From Holophagae bacterium (GTDB lineage Bacteria; Acidobacteriota; Thermoanaerobaculia; Thermoanaerobaculales; Sulfomarinibacteraceae), in contig DAOWGJ010000059.1 in NCBI GenBank assembly GCA_030637505.1, positions 1 to 13,877 on the forward strand: a stretch of 13,877 nt of DNA, in the 5' to 3' direction. The stretch's first letter is position 1; each line of letters starts with the position of its first letter. This document shows, piece after piece, positions 6,391 to 13,852 of this stretch. The position numbers were made by a program, and so were the translations under genes. The notes under the pieces are model-generated. The model was not told where the DNA came from and ran no database searches. It worked only from the letters and a program-made list of their open reading frames with translations.

Positions 6391-7911
6391 TCAGTACTGC
6401 CCCACCGGTCCCGACCGCCTCCGGTAGATCGTCAGGGACCGATCTCCAGGACCATCAACGATCACTTCCTGGGAGTAACTTCCAAGAAAGAGGGGGTTTT
6501 CGACGATGGGTCGGGTAAACTCACTGCCTTCGAGTTCGATCAGATAATCCGGCATGATCTCCCAGAAACCGGTGGCAAAATCCCGGTTGAGTATGTGGGG
6601 AATCATCGAGGGCGTCACCAATCCCACCAGGTCGACGACAGCGAGATCAGTGTAATATCCAAGCGCACCCACTTCGGAGAAGGCGACCGACTGCCTCGGA
6701 TTCGCATCAGAATTCAGCCACCGGGCCACCGTGAGATAGGCCGGGCCCCGGTAATCTGTCGGTGGCCTTCGGAGAGCGCCGGCGGTCTGCCACCCTGCAG
6801 CGACGATTACGCCGACCGCCAAAGCCCACACCGTGACAGATCTCATCCCGCCGGGCCGCCGACCGCCGAGGACCAGTCGAACGACGGCCTCGAATCCCAT
6901 GCCTGCGATCACGGTCAGTATGAAGATCACCGGCAGTCGATACCAGGTGTATCCCGGAACGCTCAACAAGGTGTAGCCCACCGCATAGGCGACGCCCCAA
7001 ACCGGGAAGACTGCCATCCTCGGCCGACGCAGGCCGATTACGACCAAGCCGGCCCCCACAAGTACATAACCCAGCGCGGTCGAGACCATCCCCCAGGGCC
7101 CGACCCCCCATCCCGGCAACCACTCGCCGAACAGCCGAACCGGGAAGGGAGCCCACAGTCCCGATGCGACCTGGGCCATCTTGGCCGCCAGCGTTGCCGG
7201 CAAGATAGAACCGAAGGTAGGCAGGGCGTAGGCCGCCCAAGCCAGGATCGGCAAGGCCCCGCCCAGGACGTATATCAGGGTCGGAGAACGCCCATGACTT
7301 CGGAGCCTGATTTCGCCGGCCACTACCACCAAACCCAGGATCACTCCGAAGAGCACACCTTCCCCACGGGTCAGAAACAGGACGCCGACGGCCAGTCCAC
7401 CGAGAAACCAGCGCTGAGACCAGACCATCGCCGCTGCCAAGACCAGGATCAGCGCAAATGGATAGGCCTCCATGCTGAGATGAGCAACCCACCCCTGGGC
7501 GGCCAACATGCATCCGACGGTAACGGACTGCCCCAGGTCCAGACCGAAGGCCTCCCTGAAGACGAAGAACGACCAGATAAGGGCCGCCCAGCTGACGGCG
7601 CTGACCCACAACGCCACCTCGGTGGGTTCGAAGCCGGTGACGGCCGTCAGGCCCGCCACTGCCAGTGTGAAAGCCGGCGTCGTTGTCGCCAACACCGCCG
7701 GGGGCTGATTGAAGATGAAGCCGTCACCCCGAGCCAGGTTTTTGGCATAGGTCAGACTTATCAGAGCGTCGTCACCCGGAAAGGCAGGATCCAGCCGCAA
7801 CGCCGCCGCCAGCGGCATCAGGCTGGCGATCAGGAGGATAAGGACGCCGGTCCGAACTGAAATCAACCCGGCCCTTTCAGCGGTCTCCTGAACTCCCTCA
7901 CCGGAGGTCAT
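6391..7911 (-). CDS. GT-C-type polytopic membrane glycosyltransferase (family 39-like)
   Basis: This 506-residue protein has about ten hydrophobic segments between residues 20 and 375 and a soluble C-terminal portion of about 130 residues. After the first membrane helix (about 21-39) comes GDDALISLTYAKNLARGDG with D47 and D48. This acidic first loop is typical of GT-C enzymes that transfer sugars from lipid-phosphate donors on the outer face of the membrane. The following TTTPAFTL and the late EVGALGYYTDLAVVDLVGL also match this uncharacterised bacterial branch. Donor and acceptor cannot be told from sequence; envelope polysaccharide, lipid or protein glycosylation are all possible. The ATG at 7911 has a weak GGTGA upstream. 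It lies on the same strand as acnB and the GGDEF-EAL gene but with gaps of about 260 bp each side, so co-transcription is uncertain. Confidence 0.75.
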   Translation of the reverse strand: MTSGEGVQETAERAGLISVRTGVLILLIASLMPLAAALRLDPAFPGDDALISLTYAKNLARGDGFIFNQPPAVLATTTPAFTLAVAGLTAVTGFEPTEVALWVSAVSWAALIWSFFVFREAFGLDLGQSVTVGCMLAAQGWVAHLSMEAYPFALILVLAAAMVWSQRWFLGGLAVGVLFLTRGEGVLFGVILGLVVVAGEIRLRSHGRSPTLIYVLGGALPILAWAAYALPTFGSILPATLAAKMAQVASGLWAPFPVRLFGEWLPGWGVGPWGMVSTALGYVLVGAGLVVIGLRRPRMAVFPVWGVAYAVGYTLLSVPGYTWYRLPVIFILTVIAGMGFEAVVRLVLGGRRPGGMRSVTVWALAVGVIVAAGWQTAGALRRPPTDYRGPAYLTVARWLNSDANPRQSVAFSEVGALGYYTDLAVVDLVGLVTPSMIPHILNRDFATGFWEIMPDYLIELEGSEFTRPIVENPLFLGSYSQEVIVDGPGDRSLTIYRRRSGPVGQY

Positions 7912-7934
7912 GGTTCACCGCCGGCGAGACTCTC

Positions 7935-7955
7935 GATACTTGATACTTGATACTC
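7935..7955. repeat. Heptamer tandem repeat, left array
   Basis: GATACTT (7935-7941), GATACTT (7942-7948) and GATACTC (7949-7955) run in tandem, about 24 nt before the glycosyltransferase start. On the minus strand the unit reads GTATCAA. The inverted counterpart is at 8095-8122. Confidence 0.65.
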
Positions 7956-8094
7956 GGTGATTTCGGGGATTCAAACCTTTCGGCAGCAGAGCACAATCTG
8001 TGAACTGACAACCAAAAGGCCTGAACGAATTGCCGGGAATCTACCATCTACATTTGAGGATACGTCATCAGATGCCTTCAGAGACCACAGGCCG

Positions 8095-8122
8095 GTATCA
8101 AGTATCCAGTTTCGAGCATCAG
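8095..8122. repeat. Heptamer tandem repeat, right array, inverted relative to the left one
   Basis: GTATCAA, GTATCCA, GTTTCGA and GCATCAG follow in 7-nt steps from 8095. The first 12 nt (GTATCAAGTATC) are the exact reverse complement of 7935-7946. The two arrays bracket a 139-bp segment (7956-8094) with no supported gene, between acnB and the glycosyltransferase. Confidence 0.6.
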
Positions 8123-8173
8123 ACTCTCCGAATCCTCTGCAAATCGGCCCTCTTTGGTTCCAGGCTCGTCTCG

Positions 8174-10708
8174 TTAAATCTGAGCGTAAGCCTCCATTTG
8201 ATCGAAATTGAGATAGCGGTAGATCTCGGCCTCGTGACCCTCGATGCTGTCACCGGCGATCTCCAAGTACTCCTCAAGGGTCGGAATGCGCCCAAGAAGG
8301 GCACAGACCGCAGCCAGTTCCGCCGAGCCGAGGAAAACCTGGGCGCCATCACCCAAACGATTGTCGAAGTTCCGCGTCGACGTCGAAAAAACCGTCGCCT
8401 TGTCCTCGACCCGGGCCTGATTGCCCATGCACAGCGAACATCCGGGAAGCTCAACGCGGGCGCCGGCCTCTCTCAGGATGTCCATCACCCCCTCGGCCTC
8501 CAACTGGGCCTTGTCCATTCGAGTCGGAGTGGCGATCCACAGGCGGTTGGTTCCTAGGTGACGCCCCTCGAGCACTTTCGCCGCGGCCCGGAAGTGACCG
8601 ATGTTGGTCATGCACGAGCCGATGAAGACCTCGTCGATCACACGCCCGGAGACCTCGGAGAGCTTCTTGACGTCGTCAGGATCGTTGGGACAGGCGACGA
8701 TCGGCTCATCGATGGTCGACAGGTCGATTTCGATCACCTCGGCATACTCGGCGTTTTCGTCCCGCCTCATCAAATGGGGATCGGCCAACCATTTTTCCAT
8801 CGCATCGATCCGCCGCTCGAGGGTCTCGCCGTCGCCGTAGCCATCCCGGATCATCGAGTACAACAGGGCGACGTTGGAGTGCAGGTACTCGACCACCGTC
8901 TCCACCGACAACGCAATCGTTCCCGCAGCTGCCGAACGCTCGGCGGTTGCGTCGGTCAGTTCGAACGCCTGCTCGACCTTGAGATCCGGCAACCCTTCAA
9001 TCTCCAGGATGCGACCGTTGAAAACGTTGATCTTCCCCTTCTTCTCGACCGTCATCAGACCTCTCTCAATCGCAACCCAGGGAATGGCGTTGACCACATC
9101 GCGCAGGGTCATGCCCGGCTGCAACTCCCCGGTGAATTTCACCAGCACCGACTCCGGCATCTGCAGGGGCATCATGCCCAACGCGCCCGCAAAGGCCACC
9201 AGTCCCGAACCCGCGGGGAAGGAGATACCCAGGGGAAAGCGGGTGTGGGAGTCGCCTCCGGTCCCAACGGTATCCGGCAGGATCATCCGGTTGATCCACG
9301 AGTGGATGACGCCGTCACCAGGCTTGAGGGAGACGCCCTGGCGCTCCTGCATGAAGACCGGCAGAGTCGCGTGCATCTTGGTGTCGATCTCGCGCGGATA
9401 GGCCGCCGTGTGGCAGAAGCTCTGCATGAACAGATCGCTCTGGAATCCCAGACAGGCCAACTCCTTGATTTCATCCGCGGTCATCGGTCCGGTCGTATCC
9501 TGGCTGCCGACCGAGGTCATCTTGGGCAGACAGGCAGTCCCCGGGAAAACACCCTCGGCATCACACGCCTTGCCGACGAGCTTCTGGGCAAGGGTGTAGC
9601 CGACACCTTCGAGTTCGACCACCGGGGGTACAGCGAAGATCTGAATCGGCCCCAGGCCCAACGCCTTTCGGGCCCGCTGCGTCAGCTCCTTGCCGATGAT
9701 CAACGGCACTCGGCCACCGGCCCTGTATTCGTCCAGGACCGTCGACGGTTCGACATCGTAGGTGCAGATCTCGCGCCCGTCCTCGGCCAGGATGCGGCCC
9801 TCGGAAGGCCGGATGCGGATGATATCGCCCGTGCCGAACCCAGAGACGTCGCACTGAATGGGCAGCGCGCCGGAGTCCTCGGCGGTGTTGAAGAAGATCG
9901 GTGCGATCACCCCGCCCAAGATCAGGCCGCCCGAACGTTTGTTGGGTATGAAAGGAATATCCTGCCCGATGTGCCAGATCAGCGAGTTGCAGGCACTTTT
10001 TCTCGACGAACCCGTGCCCACCACGTCACCGACGAAGGCGACAGTTCGGCCTTGTGCCTCGAGTTCGGCGATCGCCTTCAGGCCGCCGGGGAAGCGCTTC
10101 TCACCCATCACCTGGGCGTGGAGCGGAATATCCGGGCGGGTCGTCGCGTGGCTGGCCGGTGAGAAATCATCGGTGTTGATCTCGCCGTCGACCTTGTAGA
10201 CCACAGCCTCGATCTCGTCGGGCACGGCAGGCCTCTTGGTGAACCACTCGGCGCCGGCCCAGGACTCCAGCACGCGCCGGGCATTGGCGTTCCCGTCTGT
10301 CGCAAGTTCCCGAACCTGCTCAACGGCGTCGAAGACAAAGAGACACGCCGCCAATGCCTCGGCCGCTGCCGCACCCAACACCGGGTTATCGAGAAGATTG
10401 ATCAGAAAGGGCACGTTGTAGCCGCCCAACATCGTTCCCAGCAACTCGACCGCCCGCGCCCGACTGATGAGGGGAGATGCTGCATTCCCTGTCGCCAAAG
10501 CATTCAAGAACTCGGCCTTGACCTTGGCCGCCGGATCGACTCCGGGAGCGATCCGGTTTTCCAATAAGTCAACCAAGAGGGCCTCATGTCCTTCCGGCGG
10601 GGCCCGCAACAACTCCACGAGGCCCTCCGCCTGCTGGGATGTCAACGACAGGGGCGGAACGCCCAGAGACTTTCGGTCTTCAACGTGAGCAAGATATTCC
10701 TGAATCAT
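8174..10708 (-). CDS. acnB: Aconitate hydratase B (bifunctional aconitase / 2-methylisocitrate dehydratase)
   Basis: AcnB interconverts citrate and isocitrate through cis-aconitate in the TCA cycle, and in many bacteria also handles 2-methylisocitrate. The protein has 844 residues (E. coli AcnB, 865) and matches that family end to end. Residues 1-160 are the HEAT-like domain specific to AcnB (PPGVD-like APGVDPAAKVKAEFL, GTMLGGYN). The swivel domain follows (GEINTDDFSPA near 175-185, GDVVGTGSSRKSA near 227-239), then the catalytic domains (MTSVGSQDTTGPMT, HTRFPLGISFPAGSG). The 4Fe-4S ligands are C699 (GSCMTN), C757 and C760 (GCSLCMG). A stretch near residue 200 is shorter than in E. coli. The ATG at 10708 has GGAGG 7 nt upstream. 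The gene is divergent from a second, differently built aconitase. No residue loss is seen, so it should be active. Confidence 0.97.
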   Translation of the reverse strand: MIQEYLAHVEDRKSLGVPPLSLTSQQAEGLVELLRAPPEGHEALLVDLLENRIAPGVDPAAKVKAEFLNALATGNAASPLISRARAVELLGTMLGGYNVPFLINLLDNPVLGAAAAEALAACLFVFDAVEQVRELATDGNANARRVLESWAGAEWFTKRPAVPDEIEAVVYKVDGEINTDDFSPASHATTRPDIPLHAQVMGEKRFPGGLKAIAELEAQGRTVAFVGDVVGTGSSRKSACNSLIWHIGQDIPFIPNKRSGGLILGGVIAPIFFNTAEDSGALPIQCDVSGFGTGDIIRIRPSEGRILAEDGREICTYDVEPSTVLDEYRAGGRVPLIIGKELTQRARKALGLGPIQIFAVPPVVELEGVGYTLAQKLVGKACDAEGVFPGTACLPKMTSVGSQDTTGPMTADEIKELACLGFQSDLFMQSFCHTAAYPREIDTKMHATLPVFMQERQGVSLKPGDGVIHSWINRMILPDTVGTGGDSHTRFPLGISFPAGSGLVAFAGALGMMPLQMPESVLVKFTGELQPGMTLRDVVNAIPWVAIERGLMTVEKKGKINVFNGRILEIEGLPDLKVEQAFELTDATAERSAAAGTIALSVETVVEYLHSNVALLYSMIRDGYGDGETLERRIDAMEKWLADPHLMRRDENAEYAEVIEIDLSTIDEPIVACPNDPDDVKKLSEVSGRVIDEVFIGSCMTNIGHFRAAAKVLEGRHLGTNRLWIATPTRMDKAQLEAEGVMDILREAGARVELPGCSLCMGNQARVEDKATVFSTSTRNFDNRLGDGAQVFLGSAELAAVCALLGRIPTLEEYLEIAGDSIEGHEAEIYRYLNFDQMEAYAQI

Positions 10709-10715
10709 GAGAGCG

Positions 10716-10720
10716 CCTCC
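10716..10720 (-). promoter_or_regulatory. Ribosome binding site of acnB
   Basis: GGAGG on the minus strand is spaced 7 nt from the ATG at 10706-10708. It fixes the acnB start, which also matches the family N-terminus (MIQEYLAHV). Confidence 0.7.
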
Positions 10721-10741
10721 AGCCGCGAACGCGGTCCGAAT

Positions 10742-10770
10742 ACACTACGTCCGACATCCTCTTGAGTCAA
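10742..10770 (-). promoter_or_regulatory. Candidate acnB promoter
   Basis: On the minus strand TTGACT (10765-10770) is followed after 17 nt by TAGTGT (10742-10747). The -35 box is close to consensus and the -10 box is weak. A start near 10735 would leave a leader of about 27 nt containing the ribosome binding site. A second TTGACT lies at 10788-10793. Confidence 0.35.
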
Positions 10771-10789
10771 TTGCGGTGCCGCTCAAGAG
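10759..10789. promoter_or_regulatory. 8-bp dyad over the acnB -35 box, possible operator
   Basis: CTCTTGAG (10759-10766) and CTCAAGAG (10782-10789) form a perfect inverted repeat with a 15-nt centre. The dyad overlaps the candidate -35 element, the usual position for a repressor site. The binding protein is unknown. Confidence 0.4.
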
Positions 10790-11038
10790 TCAAATCTTCA
10801 TCGACTTCTGCGAAAGACATTGGCAGGAAACTGGGGCCGGTAACTCATCGTCAAGCCCGCATGAAAACGCGGGGCAGAACCCTGCAGAAGAGATTTAACA
10901 CAGAGACACAGAGGCCACAGAGGAACACAGAGAACAACCCGAGGGCGCTCCCGACGTTCGCCCACCCGCTTCGCGGGCTCAGAGGAAGGCCTACCCATCG
11001 CCCTGGACGCAGGGCGTCCCATCAAGTTCAGGCCTTCA

Positions 11039-11082
11039 GCACGCGGCCTTCGCCCGCTTCGGCGAACCAATTCGACGCGTGC
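11039..11082. repeat. Palindrome with nested hairpin inside the CACAGAG-bounded segment
   Basis: GCACGCG (11039-11045) and CGCGTGC (11076-11082) enclose 30 nt that contain their own 6-bp hairpin, TTCGCC/GGCGAA (11049-11066). Arm and loop sizes resemble the palindromes at 2364-2825. Confidence 0.5.
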
Positions 11083-11139
11083 GAGGTCCGCCTCAGATGG
11101 CATGCCCCGGAGCCCGGTTGCCCGTGAAGCGTGCTGGGG

Positions 11140-11193
11140 CTCAAAGAGAGGCGGGTGACAAGGATTGGTTCTTGGAGCTCGTTTCTCTTTGAG
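11140..11193. repeat. Long-loop palindrome inside the CACAGAG-bounded segment
   Basis: CTCAAAGAGA (11140-11149) and TCTCTTTGAG (11184-11193) are a perfect 10-bp inverted repeat with a 34-nt loop. The total length of 54 nt equals that of palindrome 1 at 2364-2417. Confidence 0.6.
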
Positions 11194-11366
11194 ACCATAG
11201 CGGACGAAGTCCGCGGGCCGGGCGGGGCTGACGACACGGTCGGGACTCTGCTCTGTGTTTTCATCTCTGTGTTCTCTGTGTCTCTGTGGTGAATCTGCCC
11301 TCAGACTCGGGGGATGGCTGGCCTCGGAGGTCTGCCGAATAGCGGCAGGCCATTTCGTGTTGTTCC

Positions 11367-11376
11367 AGGAGGAGGA
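11367..11376 (+). promoter_or_regulatory. Strong ribosome binding site of the mitochondrial-type aconitase gene
   Basis: AGGAGGAGGA ends 4 nt before the ATG at 11381. It decides the start. An in-frame ATG at 11255 would add 42 residues, but the first of these are just the translated CTCTGTG microrepeat. Confidence 0.75.
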
Positions 11377-11380
11377 TGCC

Positions 11381-13657
11381 ATGCCGACAATCGAAAGCAC
11401 GCCACAACTGGTCTCAGACACCTACCGCTCGATGCGATCAAGGCTCGATGTCGTTCGAAAGCGACTCAATCGTCCCCTGACCGTGGCCGAGAAGATCGTT
11501 TTTTCACACCTCAGCCGGCCGGAAACCGAAGAGCTCTCGGCCGGCCGGTCCTACATTCAACTCCGGCCCGATCGGGTCGCCATGCAGGACGCAACCGCCC
11601 AGATGGCCCTCTTGCAGTTCATGCTCAGCGGACGCACTGAGACTGCCGTTCCATCGACGGTGCACTGCGATCACCTGATCCTCGCCCGCTCAGGAGCCGA
11701 AGACGATGTCGCCAGCGCGATCACCTCAGGACGGGAGGTCTACGACTTTCTTCAGTCGACCTCGGCCCGCTACGGCATCGGCTTCTGGAAACCCGGATCC
11801 GGCATCATTCACCAGGTCGTCCTGGAGAACTACGCCTTCCCGGGCGGACTGATGATCGGCACCGACTCCCACACCCCAAATGCCGGCGGCCTGGGCATGG
11901 TCGCCATCGGCGTCGGCGGCGCAGATGCGGTCGATGTCATGGCCGGCTTCGACTGGGAGGTCCTGCAGCCGGAGATCGTCGGCGTCAAGTTGAGCGGTGC
12001 CCTCAAAGGCTGGGCCGCTCCCAAGGACGTCATCCTCAAACTGTTGGACATCCTGACCGTCAAGGGCGGCACCAACCGCATCATCGAGTATTTCGGCCCG
12101 GGCGTCGCATCGATCTCCGCCACAGGACGAGCGACCATCACCAACATGGGCGCCGAACTCGGCGCGACCACGTCGCTCTTCCCCTGCGATGAACGTACCC
12201 TGAGCTATCTCGAGGCAACGCGACGGCAGGATCTGGCCACCCTGGCCAGGGCCAACGCCGATCTCCTCGAAGCCGACCCGGAGGTCGTCGCACACCCCGA
12301 GGCTCATTTCTCCCAGGTGATCGAAATCGACCTCGACAGCCTCGAGCCGCATCTGGTCGGGCCGCACACACCCGATCTGGCTCACCCCATCTCCCGCATG
12401 GCCGAGGACACTGCCGCCGGAAACTGGCCCGACCCCCTAGGCGCCGCCCTGATCGGCTCGTGCACCAATTCCTCCTATGAGGACATCAGCCGTGCAGCCG
12501 ACGTTGCCCGCCAGGCCCTGGCCCACGGCGCCAAGGCCAAGACCACTCTGTGGGTGACGCCGGGATCCGAGCAGATCGAGGCGACGATCGAGCGCGACGG
12601 GCAAATGAAGACTCTTCAAGACCTGGGCGCGACCGTCTTGGCCAACGCCTGCGGACCCTGCATCGGCCAGTGGCAGCGCAAGGAGGGCGACGGCGGGGGA
12701 CGAAACTCCATTATCTCGTCGTTCAACCGCAACTTCGCCAAACGCAACGACGGCAACCCCCAGACTCACAGCTTCATCGGCTCACCCGAAATCACCATCG
12801 CCTACGCTTTGGCCGGAAGGTTGTCCTTCAATCCTCTGACCGACGAGCTGGAAGCGGGGGACGGTTCGACCTTCCGGCTCGAGCCGCCGTCGCCGGCGCC
12901 CGATATCCCTTCAGGCGGCTTCGTCTTCAAGGCCGACGGCTACGTTGCCCCGCCCGAGGACGCGGCCGGGATCACGGTCAGAGTCGCGCCGGACTCCCAG
13001 CGCCTGCAACTGCTCAAGCCCTTCCCCGCATGGGACGGAGAGGACTTCGACAATTTGCCCGTGCTGCTCAAGGCCAGGGGCAAGTGCACGACCGACCACA
13101 TCTCACAAGCCGGCCCGTGGCTCCGCTTCCGCGGCCATCTGGACAACATCTCCGATAATCTCTTCTTGGGGGCGATCAACGCCTTTACCGATCAGCCCGG
13201 ACACGGGATCGATTACTCGACCGGCAAGCCGACCCCATTACCCCAACTGGCCCGGTCCTACTCCGAACGAGGTCTGCGTTGGATCGCTGTCGGCGACGAG
13301 AACTACGGCGAAGGCTCGTCGCGCGAACACGCAGCGATGGAACCCCGCCACCTGGGCTGTGTCGCCGTCCTGGTGCGCTCCTTTGCCCGAATCCATGAGA
13401 CCAACCTCAAGAAACAGGGCGTCCTCCCGCTGGTTTTTGCGAATCCGGCGGACTACGACCGCATTCTGGTCGACGACCGGGTCGCCGTCACCGGCCTCGG
13501 CAGTCTGGCGCCGGATCGTCCGCTGACGATTGAACTTCACCACGGCGACGGAACGACCGAGACCTTCGAGGCCACCCACTCCCTGAACTCAGACCAGGTC
13601 CAGTGGTTCAAGGCGGGCTCGGCGCTCAATGTCCTGCGAGAGGAGATCGGGGGTTAG
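11381..13657 (+). CDS. Aconitate hydratase, mitochondrial type
   Basis: The 758-residue enzyme interconverts citrate and isocitrate. It follows the mitochondrial aconitase (human ACO2) more closely than E. coli AcnA: VRKRLNRPLT, RPDRVAMQDATAQMA, GFWKPGSGIIHQ, GTDSHTPN, VGGADAVDVMAG and ITNMGAELGATTS all recur in order. The 4Fe-4S ligands are C361 (GSCTNSSYED), C424 and C427 (ACGPCIGQW), with the same 63 and 3 residue spacing as the eukaryotic enzyme. The C-terminal swivel domain carries KCTTDHIS, GPWLRFRGHLDNIS, GDENYGEGSSREHAA and FARIHETNLKKQG. The protein looks complete (WFKAGSALN near the end) and should be active. It is shorter than cytosolic AcnA/IRP-type enzymes (about 890 residues). 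It is divergent from acnB across a 672-bp region. The symbol is left blank because naming of this subtype varies. Confidence 0.95.
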   Translation: MPTIESTPQLVSDTYRSMRSRLDVVRKRLNRPLTVAEKIVFSHLSRPETEELSAGRSYIQLRPDRVAMQDATAQMALLQFMLSGRTETAVPSTVHCDHLILARSGAEDDVASAITSGREVYDFLQSTSARYGIGFWKPGSGIIHQVVLENYAFPGGLMIGTDSHTPNAGGLGMVAIGVGGADAVDVMAGFDWEVLQPEIVGVKLSGALKGWAAPKDVILKLLDILTVKGGTNRIIEYFGPGVASISATGRATITNMGAELGATTSLFPCDERTLSYLEATRRQDLATLARANADLLEADPEVVAHPEAHFSQVIEIDLDSLEPHLVGPHTPDLAHPISRMAEDTAAGNWPDPLGAALIGSCTNSSYEDISRAADVARQALAHGAKAKTTLWVTPGSEQIEATIERDGQMKTLQDLGATVLANACGPCIGQWQRKEGDGGGRNSIISSFNRNFAKRNDGNPQTHSFIGSPEITIAYALAGRLSFNPLTDELEAGDGSTFRLEPPSPAPDIPSGGFVFKADGYVAPPEDAAGITVRVAPDSQRLQLLKPFPAWDGEDFDNLPVLLKARGKCTTDHISQAGPWLRFRGHLDNISDNLFLGAINAFTDQPGHGIDYSTGKPTPLPQLARSYSERGLRWIAVGDENYGEGSSREHAAMEPRHLGCVAVLVRSFARIHETNLKKQGVLPLVFANPADYDRILVDDRVAVTGLGSLAPDRPLTIELHHGDGTTETFEATHSLNSDQVQWFKAGSALNVLREEIGG

Positions 13658-13721
13658 CCCGTACCATACCTATCCTGTTCGTTCAGGTTGGCAGCGAATT
13701 GCATCAAAACGAGACTGACTG

Positions 13722-13739
13722 CGGGCCCTGAAGGGGCCG
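13722..13739. repeat. Small hairpin downstream of aconitase, copy 1
   Basis: CGG-CCC and GGG-CCG arms surround a TGAAG loop with one bulged G. The word GGGCCCTGAAGG recurs 59 bp later. No T-tract follows, so it is not a clear terminator, although it lies about 65 nt past the stop. Confidence 0.5.
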
Positions 13740-13780
13740 TCTCAAAACCTCTGTAATTCGTATCCGGCATGGCTCGAGAA

Positions 13781-13798
13781 CGGGCCCTGAAGGACCCG
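13781..13798. repeat. Small hairpin downstream of aconitase, copy 2
   Basis: CGGG (13781-13784) pairs with CCCG (13795-13798), with an inner CC/GG around a TGAA loop. It shares CGGGCCCTGAAGG with copy 1, and ATTCGT follows both copies at a similar distance. This suggests a diverged tandem unit of about 59 bp. Confidence 0.5.
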
Positions 13799-13832
13799 AC
13801 TACAATCTGCGTTCATTCGTTTCTTTATGTAG

Positions 13833-13852
13833 GCGCATGCTTTAGCTTGCGC
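13833..13852. repeat. Hairpin GCGCA-TGCGC near the window end
   Basis: GCGCA (13833-13837) and TGCGC (13848-13852) pair, continue past a T-T mismatch with GC/GC, and close on a TTTA loop. It is the third small hairpin in the 220-bp tail (13658-13877), which holds no supported gene. Confidence 0.5.

Larger units (their letters stand above)
10897..11293. mobile_element. 397-bp segment bounded by inverted CACAGAG arrays, possible non-autonomous element
   Basis: The left boundary (10897-10935) carries four units of the ACACAGAG type. The right boundary (11251-11293) carries four units of the reverse complement CTCTGTGT/CTCTGTGG. Together they form an imperfect terminal inverted repeat of about 40 bp. 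The 315-bp interior has no supported gene but several hairpins: CCCGC/GCGGG (10965-10977), GGACGC/GCGTCC (11005-11019), TTCGCC/GGCGAA (11049-11066) nested in GCACGCG/CGCGTGC (11039-11082), CTCAAAGAGA/TCTCTTTGAG (11140-11193) and GCGGAC/GTCCGC (11200-11214). It separates acnB from the divergent aconitase gene. No target duplication or transposase is seen, so the mobile nature is inferred from architecture. Confidence 0.45.

Noticed and set aside
6595..7860. Open frame of 421 codons on the plus strand
   Set aside because: It is antisense to the membrane glycosyltransferase. The product is low-complexity Gln/Arg/Pro/His-rich sequence with no recognisable domain.
7935..8122. CRISPR array
   Set aside because: The units are 7 bp and contiguous without spacers, and no cas genes are present.
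8558..10162. Long open frame of 534 codons on the plus strand
   Set aside because: It is antisense to acnB, which is unambiguous. The product is His/Arg/Asp-rich without domains, typical of a GC-rich shadow frame.
10759..10789. Iron-responsive-element-like RNA hairpin upstream of acnB
   Set aside because: On the acnB strand there is no CAGUGN-type loop or bulged C in the right place. A DNA operator reading is simpler.
11255..11380. 42-codon extension of the mitochondrial-type aconitase
   Set aside because: It begins by translating the CTCTGTG microrepeat (Cys/Leu/Ser-rich), and a strong AGGAGGAGG stands before the ATG at 11381.
10798..11421. Open frame of 207 codons on the minus strand between the aconitase genes
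   Set aside because: It spans both CACAGAG arrays and overlaps the start of the plus-strand aconitase. Its product is compositionally biased with no family resemblance.
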